This document shows, in pieces, positions 1 to 12,300 of a DNA stretch of 64,000 nucleotides. Location of the stretch: contig JADNRX010000090.1 of assembly GCA_015501595.1 (NCBI GenBank), positions 62,001 through 126,000 on the forward strand. The letters are read 5' to 3'. Under the pieces are notes generated by a model. The model did not search any database. It saw only the letters and a list, made by a program, of their open reading frames with translations, and had not been told where the DNA came from. This DNA comes from Hymenopellis radicata. Lineage: Eukaryota > Basidiomycota > Agaricomycetes > Agaricales > Physalacriaceae. The position numbers and the translations under genes were made by a program. Position 1 is the first letter of the stretch, and each line of letters opens with the position of its first letter.

Positions 1-3000
1 ACTGCTCCTTGGGTCTATTTTCCCAGGCGTCTAAGACTTCAAGCGCGCCTCCGAGTTGGCGTCGTGTTTTCCACTGGTCGTGGCTGCTTGGGAATCCTTT
101 GAAATGCACCTTGTATTTTCGGATTCTTCGTTGCTTACCTGTGCCCTTGAAAAACCGTTCGCCCACTATTGCTTCAACTTCTTCGTGTTCCTCGAACTCT
201 GCAAAATCGTCTGGTCGTAGATGTTTGGACGGACGAGATCCGAATTCTGGTGGTGACGGATGGTATTTTTCGAGATGGGCAATGTTGATGATCGGATGGA
301 TGAGATAAGCCTCCGGTAATCTAAGCTGATAAGTGATCGGACTGAGTTTCCTTACCACTTCGAAGGGGCCATCCCATTTTACAACGAGTTTCTTGCCTTT
401 GCCTCTCAATGAGCGAATCATGTCGAGCGAATGGGGGTTCAGCTTAACGAGGTCTCCTTCCTCAAACTCAATCACTCGCTTACCCTGGTTATAGGCTCGT
501 TCTTGATATGTTCGGCTTACCTGTAGTGCATCTTTCGCACTCGTTCTCGCGGCTTCAAATTGTTCAACAAAATCTACAGCGGTATCGTTCTCGTGCGTCA
601 AGTGCACGTTATCTGGTTCAGCGCCCGCGGCTACGGTTTCTCCTATGGTCCGCGGAACGTAACTCGGGTTGGCCAACAGAGTTGACTCGGTGACCGGCAG
701 ATATCCGTACAGCAGGAATGCCGGTGCGTATCCGTGACTTGTGTGAGGGGTAGAATTGTAAGACAGGCTAAATCCATCTAGGTACTTCGCCCAGTCATCG
801 CGTTGAGGATTCACGTAGGCGCGTAGCGCTATTTCCAACGTCTGATTCAAGACCTCGGTCTGACCATCGGCCTGTGGATGGTACAACGTTGTCAACGCCC
901 GCTGTGATCCCATTAACTCACATACCTCCTTCCAGAACGCGCCTTTCCATCTCGAGTCACGATCAGAGATGATTTGTCGCGGAATACCGTACTTGCATAC
1001 GACGTGTTGGAAAAACAAGGCCGCGGTCTCTTCTTGATTAATGGTGGTCTGACACGGTATGAAGATTCCGAATTTGGTGAGTTTGTCGACTATTACTAGC
1101 ACATTGTCATATCCTTCGGATGTAGGCAGTTCGGGAATGAAGTCCATTGTGACGACTTCAAATGGTTTAGATGGTATAGGTATGGGCTGTAAGAGTCCTG
1201 CCTTTCCAAATCGACTTGGCTTAACCTTTTGGCAGATATCGCATGTGCTAACGAAACGCTTTAAGTCGCGAGACATGCCCGGCCAGTAATGTGTTGCTGC
1301 AAGACGGTTGTAGCACCTGTGATAACCCGCGTGTGCAGACTCGGTCAGTGAGTCGTGTACTTGTTTCATGAGATCGATTCTCAATGATTTTGGTACACAT
1401 AGGCGATTGTTACCATTCGAATCTTCGAAGAAAATCAAGCCTTCGTCGCTGTAAGAGTATTGTGGGTACTTTGGCGTGATATGCGCGTTTGGGGACTGAA
1501 TTGATTCGATGAAATCGTGAAAGTGTGGGTCGAGCTGGTAAGCCTCACGCCAATTGTTGATTTCTTCTTCGTTCGTGTTGATGAGAACGCTATAGTTCCG
1601 TGCCGAAATATATTTCACTGAGGCATCTACCTCCCCAGCGTTCGCAACAGGAACTTCCCCAAAATCAACGGCGGTGTCAGCAGGTGACGGGTTGTCGACC
1701 GTGTTCATGTGCTTCTCTGCTAGCGTGAGTATTTTCTGCTCAAATCGATGTCCGAATTTCTCATACAGTTGTTTCACAGGGTCTTCGTCTTCTCGAGCCA
1801 GACTGACGGCTTGTATAGTGTCTGAGATTGGACCAGATTGAGGAGGAAGACGTCGTCGAAGACGCGAGATAGGGTCCACGTTGGAATGTACACGTCCAGC
1901 CCGATGGACGATGTGTAGATTAGGAAATGCGGAGAATACCATTCCCCATGTCAAGAGTCGACGATTCACGTTTTGATAAGTGCGGCTCCATGTTAGAGCG
2001 GCGTGGTCCGTGATAGCAAGAATCTGTTCGCCCTCAATGTACGGTTGAAACTTGATGAGGGCTTCTTTGAGGGCAAGAGCTTCTCGTTCGGTTGGAGAAT
2101 AGTTTCTTTCGGGGGACTTGAGTACACGAGACCAGTAAGCGACGACGCGTTCAACATAAACTGTCGTCTCCTCGAAATTCTTAGCCCAGTTGCCCGCTAC
2201 TGGTACGTCGTCATGTTCCTTGGAAATTGAAGTAACCAACCGCGGCACTGGTTCGCCCTTAGCATGCGCTTCGGCAAGTTTCTCAAAGATCTTCGTTCCT
2301 TTCAGATCACGTACGAGAATCGGTTGCACCTGTTGTAAAATTCCGGCCAGCCCGTAGTCACAAGCGTCTGTATACACGCGGTACGGTAGTCCCATCTTCG
2401 CGTAGCCACGAACGGGAGCGTGTGAAAGTACTTGCTTGCACAACGTGAACGCTTCTTCGTGCAGCTCGCTCCATTGCCAAGCTACTCCTTTCTTTAGTAG
2501 CTGAAACAAAGGATGAGCAATCCACGCGTAGAATGGGATGTAAGAGGAAAAATAAACAACCATACCTAGGAAGGTCTGAAGCTCCTGAATGTTTCTGGGA
2601 CTCTCCAGAAGCATGATAGCTTCCACCTTCTCCCGATGGGTCGACATTCCGAGTCGAGATACCTTTTGCCCAAGTAAGAGTAAGGATTGGAAAGCAAGAT
2701 GACACTTAGCGGGAGATAGAGTGATTCCTGAGGTTGTGATCGCTTTCAAGACGTGCTCGATGTGGGTTAGATGTTCCTCGAATGTTAGCGAAAAAATCAC
2801 AACATCGTCAATATAGACAAGTGCGAAAATCCAAAGAAATGGAGCCAGCACCTTTTGCATGACCCGTTGAAAAACGCTGGGTCCGTTTCGGTAGCCGAAT
2901 GGCATTCGCGCGAATTGCCAAAGTCCACGATGCGTCCGGAAGGCTAATGGTGGCCTGGAGTCGGGATGAACAGTCAGTTGCGTAAACCCAGATAACGCAT

Positions 3001-6000
3001 CTAACGTAGTCAGCCATTGTGCGCCTCCCAAGGCTTGAATTATGTCCTCCTGACGCGGTAACGGAAATTCGTCCGGTACTACCATTGCGTTCAATCTGCG
3101 AAAATCAATCACCATACGCGGTTTACCATTTCGGTAAGTGATGAAGCCTGGCGCGCCCCACGGACTTGTGGATGGCTCGATGACGCCGAGTTGGATCCAG
3201 CTATCCATCTGCTTGTCCATCACTTCTCGATTTAGTGGTGATGCTGGAAAGGGCGGTAATGATATCGGTTCCGCGTTAGGTTTCAGAGTAATTTCCACCT
3301 GGATATCGTGGTTTCCTAGCCGTCCGTCGAGACCGAATGCGTCTTGATTCCGGAGTAGTACTTGTTCGAGGGCTTGCCGTTGAGCGGAATCCAGGCTAGG
3401 TGATATTCCGACGGACGCGAGAAAATTTGATTGAGTGACAGCATCAGGTGGGACTTCCGCTGTTTTCGGTCCTCCTTCAACAGGATCTTCCGCAACAGGG
3501 TCATCGGGTAAGGTGGCATTACGATGTGCCTTGGAGGTAATCTCCGAGGAAGAAGTTATTGCTGCCGATCCCGCGATCTGCAAATTTTGATCAGATGTGG
3601 CTGTGTTGATTTTAGCAGCTTGCGTCCTTTCCTTCACTATGTTCCTTATGAGTTGCGCGTATGCATCGCGTCTTTGTCTTTCGACAGCGCTGTGTCCTGG
3701 CCGGTCGAGCCAATTACGAGGATTATGTGCATATCCGACTATGTCGCCGATGGAAATAGTAATGGGAGAGTCGGAGAAGTTAGAGATGGGAATGGATAGA
3801 GCGTCGCGAGAGATGAGCACATCCGGTGAGCCGTAGATTTGCTGACCGTTAGTATCTTCCTTGATCATTCGTTCTATAAACAGGCTTTCTTGAAGACGCG
3901 GTATTAGGGCGTCTACCGCTACTTGTCTACAAGTCTCCGGTGCAATGACAACACGCTCTGTCGCTCTGACTTCTCCACGTTTGGCGCCTCTCTGTAATCG
4001 CTGCCGACGCTTCTTTGCTTTTCTGTGCGCTTGCAGTCTCCTAACAGATGCCGAACTTGTATTGCTTGTCCTAACGCGGAACGCGTTGCCGTTGGAATCC
4101 GTCAAGGATGGCGCCATAGAATTCTGAACTTCCAGTTCTCGGCCTGTATCCGCAAATGATAGGTATGTCCTTCCCCCCCTTCGAATGATCGATATTGAAT
4201 ATTGATCTGCGAAGTCATTCCCTAGAATGAATGGTGTTGACATTCCTTTCACGATGTAGGCGTCAACGTTCATTTGCACGGGACCGTCGTCAGTATCAAA
4301 CGTAAGGTTCACATTCACGTACCCTGATATTGAGGTCTGTCCTGTCACTTGAATCAGATTTATTTCTTGTCCAACTTTCGTTCTCGGTGAAGATGACAAT
4401 CCTTTGAGCGTCTCGCTGGAAATCAACGTGATATCAGATCCTGAATCGACGACAACTTTGATGAGATCGCATTCGTTTATACGCGCTTCGGATTCCGTGG
4501 CAATGCTGCCGAGGAACGTACATCCGGAAGGTCGCGCCTTAAGTTGAACTAGTTCCACTAGAGGTTTCTTTGGATCGCTACCCGGTGAGTTGCGTTTAAC
4601 GTGCAATACTCTAGTTATGTCTTTGGCCAGCTTTCGTCTAGAACGCCGGTTTAACGCCGGTTTCTCGTAGAATGGTTTACATGCTGTCTTCGCGACGTAT
4701 ACTTTCCGTTCTGAGTAACCTTCTGCCTCAGGTGCGAGATCTCCTAGCCTCTCTACTGATTCGGCCTTGTTGACGCCCTCCAGGGTCTCTCGATTTGTCC
4801 TCGCGTGGAAGACTGACGAGTCGCTAGTCTGAAGGGCCTTTTCAAAACCCGACTGTTCAAGTTCGTCGGCTACGGCGTAATATAACGCATCATACTCGTC
4901 AATGGCATTCAGAAGATCTGTGTCTGCATGGGCAAGGCGGGTACGCGCGGTCCTCATTCCTTTATTATGATGCTTACATTCTCGATCCCAGTGCAGTTCA
5001 CTCCCGCAGTGCCGACAAGGTCGAGCGCCTTTTGCTTTCGGTGTGAGTCCTTTCTGGGTGATATTCGAATCATCTTTTGGGAATTGAGGTTCAGGAAATT
5101 TCGAGGATGCGCCAACGAGATGAACTCGTGCTGAAGGAGTTGAAGTGCCCACTGGTGAGTATTCGTCTTCTGTTTCTCCCTCTTCGAGTTCGGCTGATGC
5201 ATTGTAGGATGTAAAGCGTCGCGGAGTCGCTAGACCAAGCAGAGTTTCCTCATGGTACCGAATGCTGCTTTGCAGCTCGTATGGATTCTGATACATTTCT
5301 GTGTTAAGTATGGTTTCCCAGGAGTCTGGTACGCCATTCATAATCTCACTAATGATTTCCAGATTATCCAGTTCGAACGCGACATTCAATAAGTCAAGTT
5401 TTCGAATGAAATATTGACTCGGAGTTTCTGAACGGTGACTGTTTTCTCGGTAAGTCGAGTTTCGCGCACGTTTCTTCTGACGTTCCCACCACTTACGGTT
5501 CATCCAGAACTGTGTGATGAGGTCGCGCAAGGAATCCCAGTCGACTTCAGCGTTCGTGCGGATTTCTCTTGGCAATGAATAGTACCAACTGTCCGCCGCG
5601 TCCGTGAATCGTTTCGGTACCCACTTCCCTAACTGAATTCGCATGCGCTCACTCAGATCAGAGAAATCGTCGACTTTCAGCAGCCATTTTACAATATGAT
5701 CCGTGTCGCCGTCCCATCCCGGTATGTCTGAGATTTTGAACTTAGGGTCAAGGTGTGCTTCATAGGTCCTAGTGTTACCGTTATTAGGAGCGTTAGGATC
5801 TCCACTCGGACGACCGTTACGAGATCCTCGGCCTCTGCCGTTACCATTGCCGTCGTCGCCTGGATCACCAGGATTTGGATTTCCTCTTCGTCCTGGCCCT
5901 TTTGGAGGTTCGTTCGGGGGTGGACCTCTGTCTGACCCATGGATGGAACCTCCACCGCTTGGTGGTCCTCCCTTCTGTCCAGGAGGACGTCTTCCAAATA

Positions 6001-6916
6001 AGGAGTCTCGAGGGTTGTGCTGCCCGGGTCTTCGCAGAGGTGAGAACCAGTTACTACCAAATCCTGACATTCCTCCGTTTCGTTGCTGTCCAGCAGTACT
6101 CGCACTGTCGCCGTAAAAGGGTACGCCGCTGGATCGTCTTCGCATATCGGCCCAGCTCATGCCTTTGGGCCCGTTGGAGAACCCTTCCGCAGGTAACATA
6201 TCACTGTCATCTATGGTAGGTCCTTTTGGCATTCCCGTTCTCCAATCATGATAGTAATCCATTTCATATAGCGTGGTCTCTAGTAGGGCAATAAACAATA
6301 CGCAGTTCAGCTCGAAGTCCATCATTTCCATCCAGGCAGTTACATCTCCGTGAGGACCCCACTTGATGATTGGCATATTGTCGCGTCCAAAGTAAGCAAG
6401 CGATTCCGATGCGTAATGGCGCTGTCTTACTAAACGAGCGGCTAGCGCATCAAACTCGTACTGTTGTAGACGATAAACCTTACGTCGACCGTCGGAATCC
6501 TCAATGTTCGCACTTTCGATGTTCCTGAAAAGGATTTCAAGTTGACGGAATTCGGGTTCGAAGGTCTTCTTATACTGTTTAGAGGAGCAATGTCTGATAT
6601 TGTTGATGCCTAGCATTCCGTGATCTTCAAGGATCTGCAAGGCGTCTCCTCTCCGTTCCAGGATCGAATCATTGTTTTCTTCGACGAGATACTGATAGGG
6701 GTGAGCAGTGGCTATGTCAACCTCCTCCTCCGTTACTGAACGTAAGTCGATACTGCTGAGATCAGGTACTTCAGTACTGTAGTCGGTGAATGCCGGGAAA
6801 TCGGTCGCATCAGAGGCATGAGTGGAGGCGTCTTCGTGTATACCAGCAGCGTGCTTAGCGGCCGTGTTTTCACCTAGAATACGAGCCTTTATCTCTTTCC
6901 AACTGGAATACTGGTA

Positions 6917-6924
6917 GTGTTGTG
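6917..6924. repeat. 8-bp target site duplication, left copy
   Basis: GTGTTGTG immediately left of the MITE, identical to 7328-7335. Confidence 0.93.
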
Positions 6925-7327
6925 CAGTGTTGTCATAAGACCTTACGTCTTAAATGAACTTAAGTCTTAATAAGACTTAACATTAAGATCTTCAAAACAG
7001 CTAGCTTTCCTTGAAGCCCTTAAATAGGTCTTAATTAGATGTGTCATCAGCATGAGTCATCAGCTCAACTACTTCTCACACACAAAAGGCTTAGTTTCTT
7101 GCAATACTGGAGATACTAACAAGTAATATCAGATGAGAACTGTTGTATCAAATTAATTTAAGCTAATTTTCATGGTAAACATGAGGATCATAATGCTAAG
7201 AGGAGTTATATAATGATTACATCATGTCTTAATTAAGACCTTAATTATATAGTCTTAATAAGTCTTAAGTAAACATAAGGTCTTAAGAGCGGAGGTGGTC
7301 TTATATAAGACCTTATTGACAACACTG
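6925..7327. mobile_element. hAT-like MITE nested in the Gag coding region
   Basis: The 403 bp segment starts CAGTGTTGTCA and ends TGACAACACTG, perfect 11-bp terminal inverted repeats, and both sides carry GTGTTGTG. Eight-base duplications and CAGTG termini are typical of hAT-superfamily non-autonomous elements. The interior is AT-rich with many copies of TAAGAC/GTCTTA in both orientations and no coding potential. Removing the element plus one duplication (411 bp) restores the Gag frame, which independently proves the insertion boundaries. Confidence 0.93.
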
Positions 7328-7335
7328 GTGTTGTG
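7328..7335. repeat. 8-bp target site duplication, right copy
   Basis: GTGTTGTG immediately right of the MITE, identical to 6917-6924. Confidence 0.93.
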
Positions 7336-7709
7336 GGTGATCGTTCGTACGGTCTTCACCGAGTCCCGTGCGCCAAACCTCAGATGCTCGTTTGCGAGGA
7401 TAGCGAGGCGGTGGCGGTTCGTTCGGAACTGTTCCGGAGCCTGACATAGTATTGGCTTAGAGTAGAGGTAATCGGTAGTTCGAGTAGACCGTGTAGTAGA
7501 TACTAGTAGATTCGGACGAATACAAGAGAAGTATTCAATTCGAATGGGTGTGTACGTAAAAAGTGATGCAGCAAATGGAACGAGTCTCGTAGATGTCGTT
7601 CCCAATGTGTCCACCAGTGTTAAGGAAACCGAATATACTGCAACGTGAACGTTAGTAGATTCAGAATAAGAATCGAAGTTTACCTTCGATGATGTTGGTT
7701 GGGGTTCGG

Positions 7710-8159
7710 TGTGTTGACACCGAGAGACTCACTGATTCGAAGACGTAGGTACTGCTTATAGCAGGTACCAAGATCGAATTATGAGTAGCACGTAGTGCAG
7801 ATGAGAGTTGTAATCAAGTAGTTAGATAGGGTTCTAGCTAATACATTCAGTCTTAAGTATCAAAAGTAAGGAAACTAATGGAAACACGTCGAAGGAAGAA
7901 GAAGGTACTCGACGCGTCGGTTCGGTTAGATCCGAGTTACGGATCACAAGCGCGGGGTATCGGGATATCCACAACAACTGGTGGGGTAGAGGATTTTGTA
8001 AAAAGGGTTGCAAGACTCTGCGCGACGCTATAAGCGGTACAAGCTACTGCGCTATACTGCCTCGGAGTAGAGTATGGCGCTTGGTATGACGTGTTCAACT
8101 TGGACGCAGACAAGACAAGAAAAAGACAATCATGCGAATTAGCCCTTATAGGTACCACA
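7710..8159 (-). repeat. Possible 5' LTR of the chromovirus
   Basis: This stretch upstream of Gag begins TGTG and ends CACA on the plus strand, has no coding potential and is of LTR size (about 450 bp). The partner LTR is outside the window and I see no clear tRNA primer-binding site, so the boundaries are tentative. Confidence 0.25.
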
Positions 8160-9316
8160 GCCTGTCGTTCAGCTATGTTGCCTAGAAAGCACCGAACTCA
8201 AAACGATTGTCACCCTCAATAAGCAGCGTTAGAATCCACTGAAGTGTCTCGATTCCAACTGTCTATCAAGATTAGACTGTGGCGAACGTTTCCCAAAAAT
8301 CAAGCTTTGGGGGTTATCTGCAACTAAGCGGTGTAAGCCATTAGACTAGACTGCCTGGTGGGGAGTTGCTCACCTACGTCCAGTACCGCCATGGTTTGAC
8401 GCAGATCAGCCATGAAAAAAACTGCAACGACGTGGCCTGTCATGGGCAACATGGCGTTCGTTACGCCATGTTGCCTTCCATAGAATAAGAAGCAAAGAGT
8501 GGTAACTTGCTGACGCACAGTAGGGCCTGTATTTCATCATCGACGGAGGACGGATACCTTGCCAAGTGCTCGCTCGACAGACACGCCACCCTCACCACAC
8601 TGCAGCCCGTATGAATGCCAGAAGCTCAGGCACCAAAAGTAGAGACAATCGTCGAATAGCGATGCACACGTACAGAGGGGCTTAAACTGGTGAGCTAAGC
8701 CGCCTCGAACATCCTTCGTTGGTTCTCGTCGATTTACGAATCAAGAAGCAGCAAGAAGCTGTGGGTGGATGACCAACGTTCAATGTGAGCCTGGGTACAC
8801 AATAACGCAAAAAGGAATTGCCTACGACAGTTTCGAAGGATATGGCTGCCTGCGCATGGCAAGAACAACGTTGAACAAGAGTTGGAAAAGGACCTTGCAA
8901 AAGGTAAGGACTTTTCGCCAGATGGATAGAGGCATAAACCACTGGCTTGGAGTTTGGCGTGACTTCCAACACCCTGAGGAGGAGGATGGAAAAATTACAT
9001 TGCCAATCGCCACCGTAATATAGGCGCTGCCAGCAAACACTTGACCCACAAGATGCCGCCGCAGACACTCTTGGGCATCTCTTTTTGTTTTTCCCAAGGT
9101 GAAAACTCACTGGCGGCAGCGACTCCAAAGTAGTACCCTTTTGTTGCGCTCGCTACTAACTTTAAGCTTCAACACGGATGTGGTCGCACGAGGTGTAGGT
9201 CGTTGATCGAGGCGATGATTTGTGGCACAGGATGAATCTACAATATACAGAGCGATACAACAATGCAGGAAGAATAATAATGATAGCAATAGTGATTAGT
9301 GCAGCGTCCATATAAG
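8160..9316. other. Intergenic region between retrotransposon and SCC2
   Basis: I find no supportable gene. Overlapping short open frames at about 8680-9130 occur in several frames on both strands and resemble no family I know. The only clear structure is the hairpin at 8445-8475. Confidence 0.6.
8445..8475. repeat. Perfect 13-bp stem hairpin
   Basis: GGCAACATGGCGT and its exact reverse complement are separated by five bases. It is not followed by a T run, so it is not an obvious terminator. It may mark an old inverted-repeat insertion. Confidence 0.7.
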
Positions 9317-12300
9317 TTAAGGGAGGTCTGTCGCGTCCTCCGGCTCGGCAAGCTGGCCGTCTTCGTTCCAGATATCCAAGAACTACAATGAATGAAGCGT
9401 CTCGTCAAGGCCGAACAAACACCATCACAGCGAGTACGAACCGTGCTTTTCTGCGCGTCCGCATCCTCCGATGTCAGCATAGGTCGGGACGCGAACGCTA
9501 ACCGATCCCATGTAATTGCGTTCTGGTGCTTTCGAACCGCCGCCTTGTCGCCGACGGCACTTTTCTTTCCAAGAACGAACTTGTTACATTTACTGGAAAG
9601 AATAATAAGCATCGAGATAGAGCACAGAGGGGATAAGCTTACTCTTCGGAAAGCGAATACAGTTGCTTGAGATACGATTTCAGGAGCATGGCTATGCCAA
9701 CGACGATAGTAGTGCGCATCGTAGGAAGTCGTTCGGCTAGAGGAATCTCAGGTTTGGGTTCGTCGACATCCATGGCATCCTAAAGCGATCGTCAACAATG
9801 AAAACAAAAGGGCGAGTTATATCACGTACGGCGGGTTTGATGTGGGAGAGTAGGTGCGAAGGGGAAACAGTTTCAAGCACCAACGTGCCTGTCGTGGAAA
9901 GAAAGGACGTGACCGCCTTGATCACAATGAAGACCTCCTCTTGAGTCTTGTAGTCGAATGCAGAAAGGTTGTCAGACATGAAACGGGAAAAGTTGACGTC
10001 CTGCTGAATAAAAGCGTCAGCCACGACGGTCGTGTACTTCATGTATCGTTCTCACCTGAGAACACTGCGCCGATGAACATTCTTGGAAGACCTTAAGCAG
10101 TGCCTTCAAATACTCCTGTCGAGCCGGCCGTTTATCCCGAATGAGGGAATACCATTGCTGGAGTAAAGCCATGGGTGTGCCCTGCATACGCAAGCCTGAT
10201 TTAACAGAGTCAGCAGCATTCAGTTCTAAAATAAAAACCCGTACCTCTCACTGATTCACCCGACACCAATGTCGCCTGATAATCGAAGGCCGCCTTCGCA
10301 CTATGTAGGTATCGCGTGTTGATCAACGACATATGCTTGCTATGGAGGACAGCGTGCAAGGCGGTCGCGCGATTGCTTAACGGCAACGAAGGGCTCGTTT
10401 CCAACGCAATGATAACAGGGAACGACTGCAGTGGATGAGCTAGACCCTGCTTGATCGTGAAGCTTAGAATATCGACCGCAGCGCCTTGTATTTGTTGTTG
10501 ATTCGACAGCGCGGCTTGAAGAATGTGGTCCAAGTATCGCTGGACAACAGCAGAACTGACACTGAGGAAACGGCAATGAGACTGAGGATCCCGAACCAAA
10601 GAAAAACATACCCAGAGTCTGCAAAGCCATCGGTGTTCCCGATGAGTTCGTCCATGTTGACGGTAGTAGGTTTCGCTGACTTCTTTGTACTCTCCTTCTC
10701 CTTCGTGGAATGTTTAATCGCCTCAGATATTAAGAAGTCCTGAAGAATCTTGAGGAGTCGTCCCCGAGTTTCGACATCCGTTGATCCAAAGATGTCATCC
10801 ATAATACGCGCGGATTCCTCGAGGGTCATGAGAGTAGGCTGGGCGCGAAAGAGGAAACCTGTGGAGAGTTACAAAGAACGTTCGAATGTAGAGCAACCTC
10901 CGTACCGAGGCACTGAAGCAAACGACCCCGTAGTTGTGCATCACTGTATTTCTCATATAGCACTAGAAGGCTGCGATAGATGTGCTCGATGACGGAACCC
11001 TAAACGTGTGTGTTAGAACTACTCCGGTGCATTCTCAAGTGGCTCTGACCTCGGTGATTGCGTTCAGCTCCTTGGCCATGGCCTCATTGTCTTTTCGGAG
11101 CGTATCAAATGCGAAGTGCTCGCCAAGGAGGGACACGATGAAAACAAGCATGACGAGCCCCTTGACATCATTAGGACCCAACACCTGAGCGGATGGTTTC
11201 TTGACTGCTTGTTGGAGTCGAGCTGTACATGTAAACGTTAGACGGGACCCTCTGCCAAGAAGACTACTCACCGTTACAAGATTTCAAGAGAAACACAAGG
11301 CGAGTAAAGTCTTTCGTCAGATGCTGGACTACGGAGCACAAGGTGGCGACAGATTCTTGAAGAACCTAATCATTCGATTAGGTTCTTCTCTGAGTGGAAA
11401 AGCAGTACTCACTTGGATTCCGCCCGAAGAAGGTTTGATGATCATGGGCTGTAAGGCCGTTTGGAGCTCTCCGCCGAACTTCGTATTGGTCCGAGGCATG
11501 TGGGGAATCGCAGCACGGAATATCTTGAGAAGGTAGTCCGTCTGTATCTGTTCCTCTGCCTAACATTGAGGTTAGCTCAGCGACGTCCGTGTGACGATCA
11601 ACTTACATTAGTTGGGTTCTTCAGATACGGAAGCAGTGTCGACGCATTCGAACCCGAAAGGACAGCAGGGTACGCCGCGGCGAAAAGATATATAGTCTTT
11701 ATGCAGTTGATCACAGTCTAGCAAAACAGTCAGTATCACGTCGTAAACGTGGCACCTAACGCTACTCACAAAGCCAGGCAAATCGGACGCATCAACGAGT
11801 CCGTCAATTAGTGCCTCGCAGATTTCAGAATATCGCGAGTGGAGGGCTGAGACACTTTGCGAGTCGTCTTTCGCGATGATGGTGTGAAGCACGTCTTCCA
11901 AAGGAGACTGGCGGTCTTTGAAGTTGCCGGAGACGCTCATGATCACAGTGACTTTGGCTAAAAGGGTACTCTTGTCATCCTGATCTTTCGCGCGACCTTT
12001 CATAGCCGACGGGACTGGCGCCGAGGAAGGAAACCAAAGCTCCTCGATGGTCTTGATAGCTAGATCCTTGACAGACTCGTCCTCATCGAACATGCGCAAG
12101 ACTAGACGAGTGCCGATCTCGGCCTGCTGGGCCGCGTCTTGAGTCACAGCGTAGTACGCCTTGAGAAGCTTGATGACCCTCTTTCTGACAGCAAGGCCAG
12201 TGTCCTAGCAAACGTGAACGTTAGTGCAGAACGAATGGATATAGAAGGACTCACGGCTATACGGTCGGCGATCTTGGGGAAATATCCGCTGGCAACCTCG

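Larger units (their letters stand above)
1..7447 (-). pseudogene. Gag-Pol polyprotein of a chromovirus, interrupted by a MITE; partial
   Basis: A single frame (codon first bases at positions equal to 1 modulo 3) is open from the ATG at 7447 to the left edge if the 403 bp MITE and one copy of its 8-bp duplication are skipped. An in-frame TAA lies just upstream of the ATG. The MITE introduces a TAA at 7313-7315 after about 45 codons, so no full polyprotein is expected from the Gag start. Visible motifs are a C-X2-C-X4-H-X4-C knuckle, VVVDSGSD protease, VYIDDVV reverse transcriptase, an H-H-C-C integrase zinc domain followed by D, D and E residues ([19 protein letters not shown]), and a chromodomain ([15 protein letters not shown]). 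Gag and Pol share one frame, so no frameshift is needed. A GPR/GDP-rich low-complexity stretch sits at about 5780-6020. Confidence 0.9.
1..8159 (-). mobile_element. Ty3/gypsy LTR retrotransposon (chromovirus), 3' end outside the window
   Basis: On the minus strand the order is Gag, CCHC zinc knuckle, aspartic protease, reverse transcriptase, RNase H, integrase, chromodomain, the order of Ty3/gypsy chromoviruses. Gag starts at 7447. The zinc knuckle is at 4976-5017, the protease D-S-G near 4440, the reverse transcriptase Y-I-D-D near 2807-2815, the integrase second Asp near 962-964, and the chromodomain at about 30-260. The 3' LTR lies beyond base 1, so the 5' LTR cannot be confirmed by comparison; 8159 as outer edge is a guess from TGTG/CACA ends. 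The element is otherwise undecayed, implying recent insertion, but it carries a nested MITE. Neighbouring genes begin only at 9317. Confidence 0.9.

Noticed and set aside
1..6300. Plus-strand and other-frame open frames across the retrotransposon (for example 9-308, 5772-6116, 2358-2705)
   Set aside because: They are antisense or off-frame shadows of the Gag-Pol frame, which carries all the recognisable motifs.
6925..7327. MITE spliced out as an intron, keeping Gag-Pol functional
   Set aside because: No suitable GT..AG pair lies at the element ends on the minus strand, and the ends fit a transposon duplication exactly.
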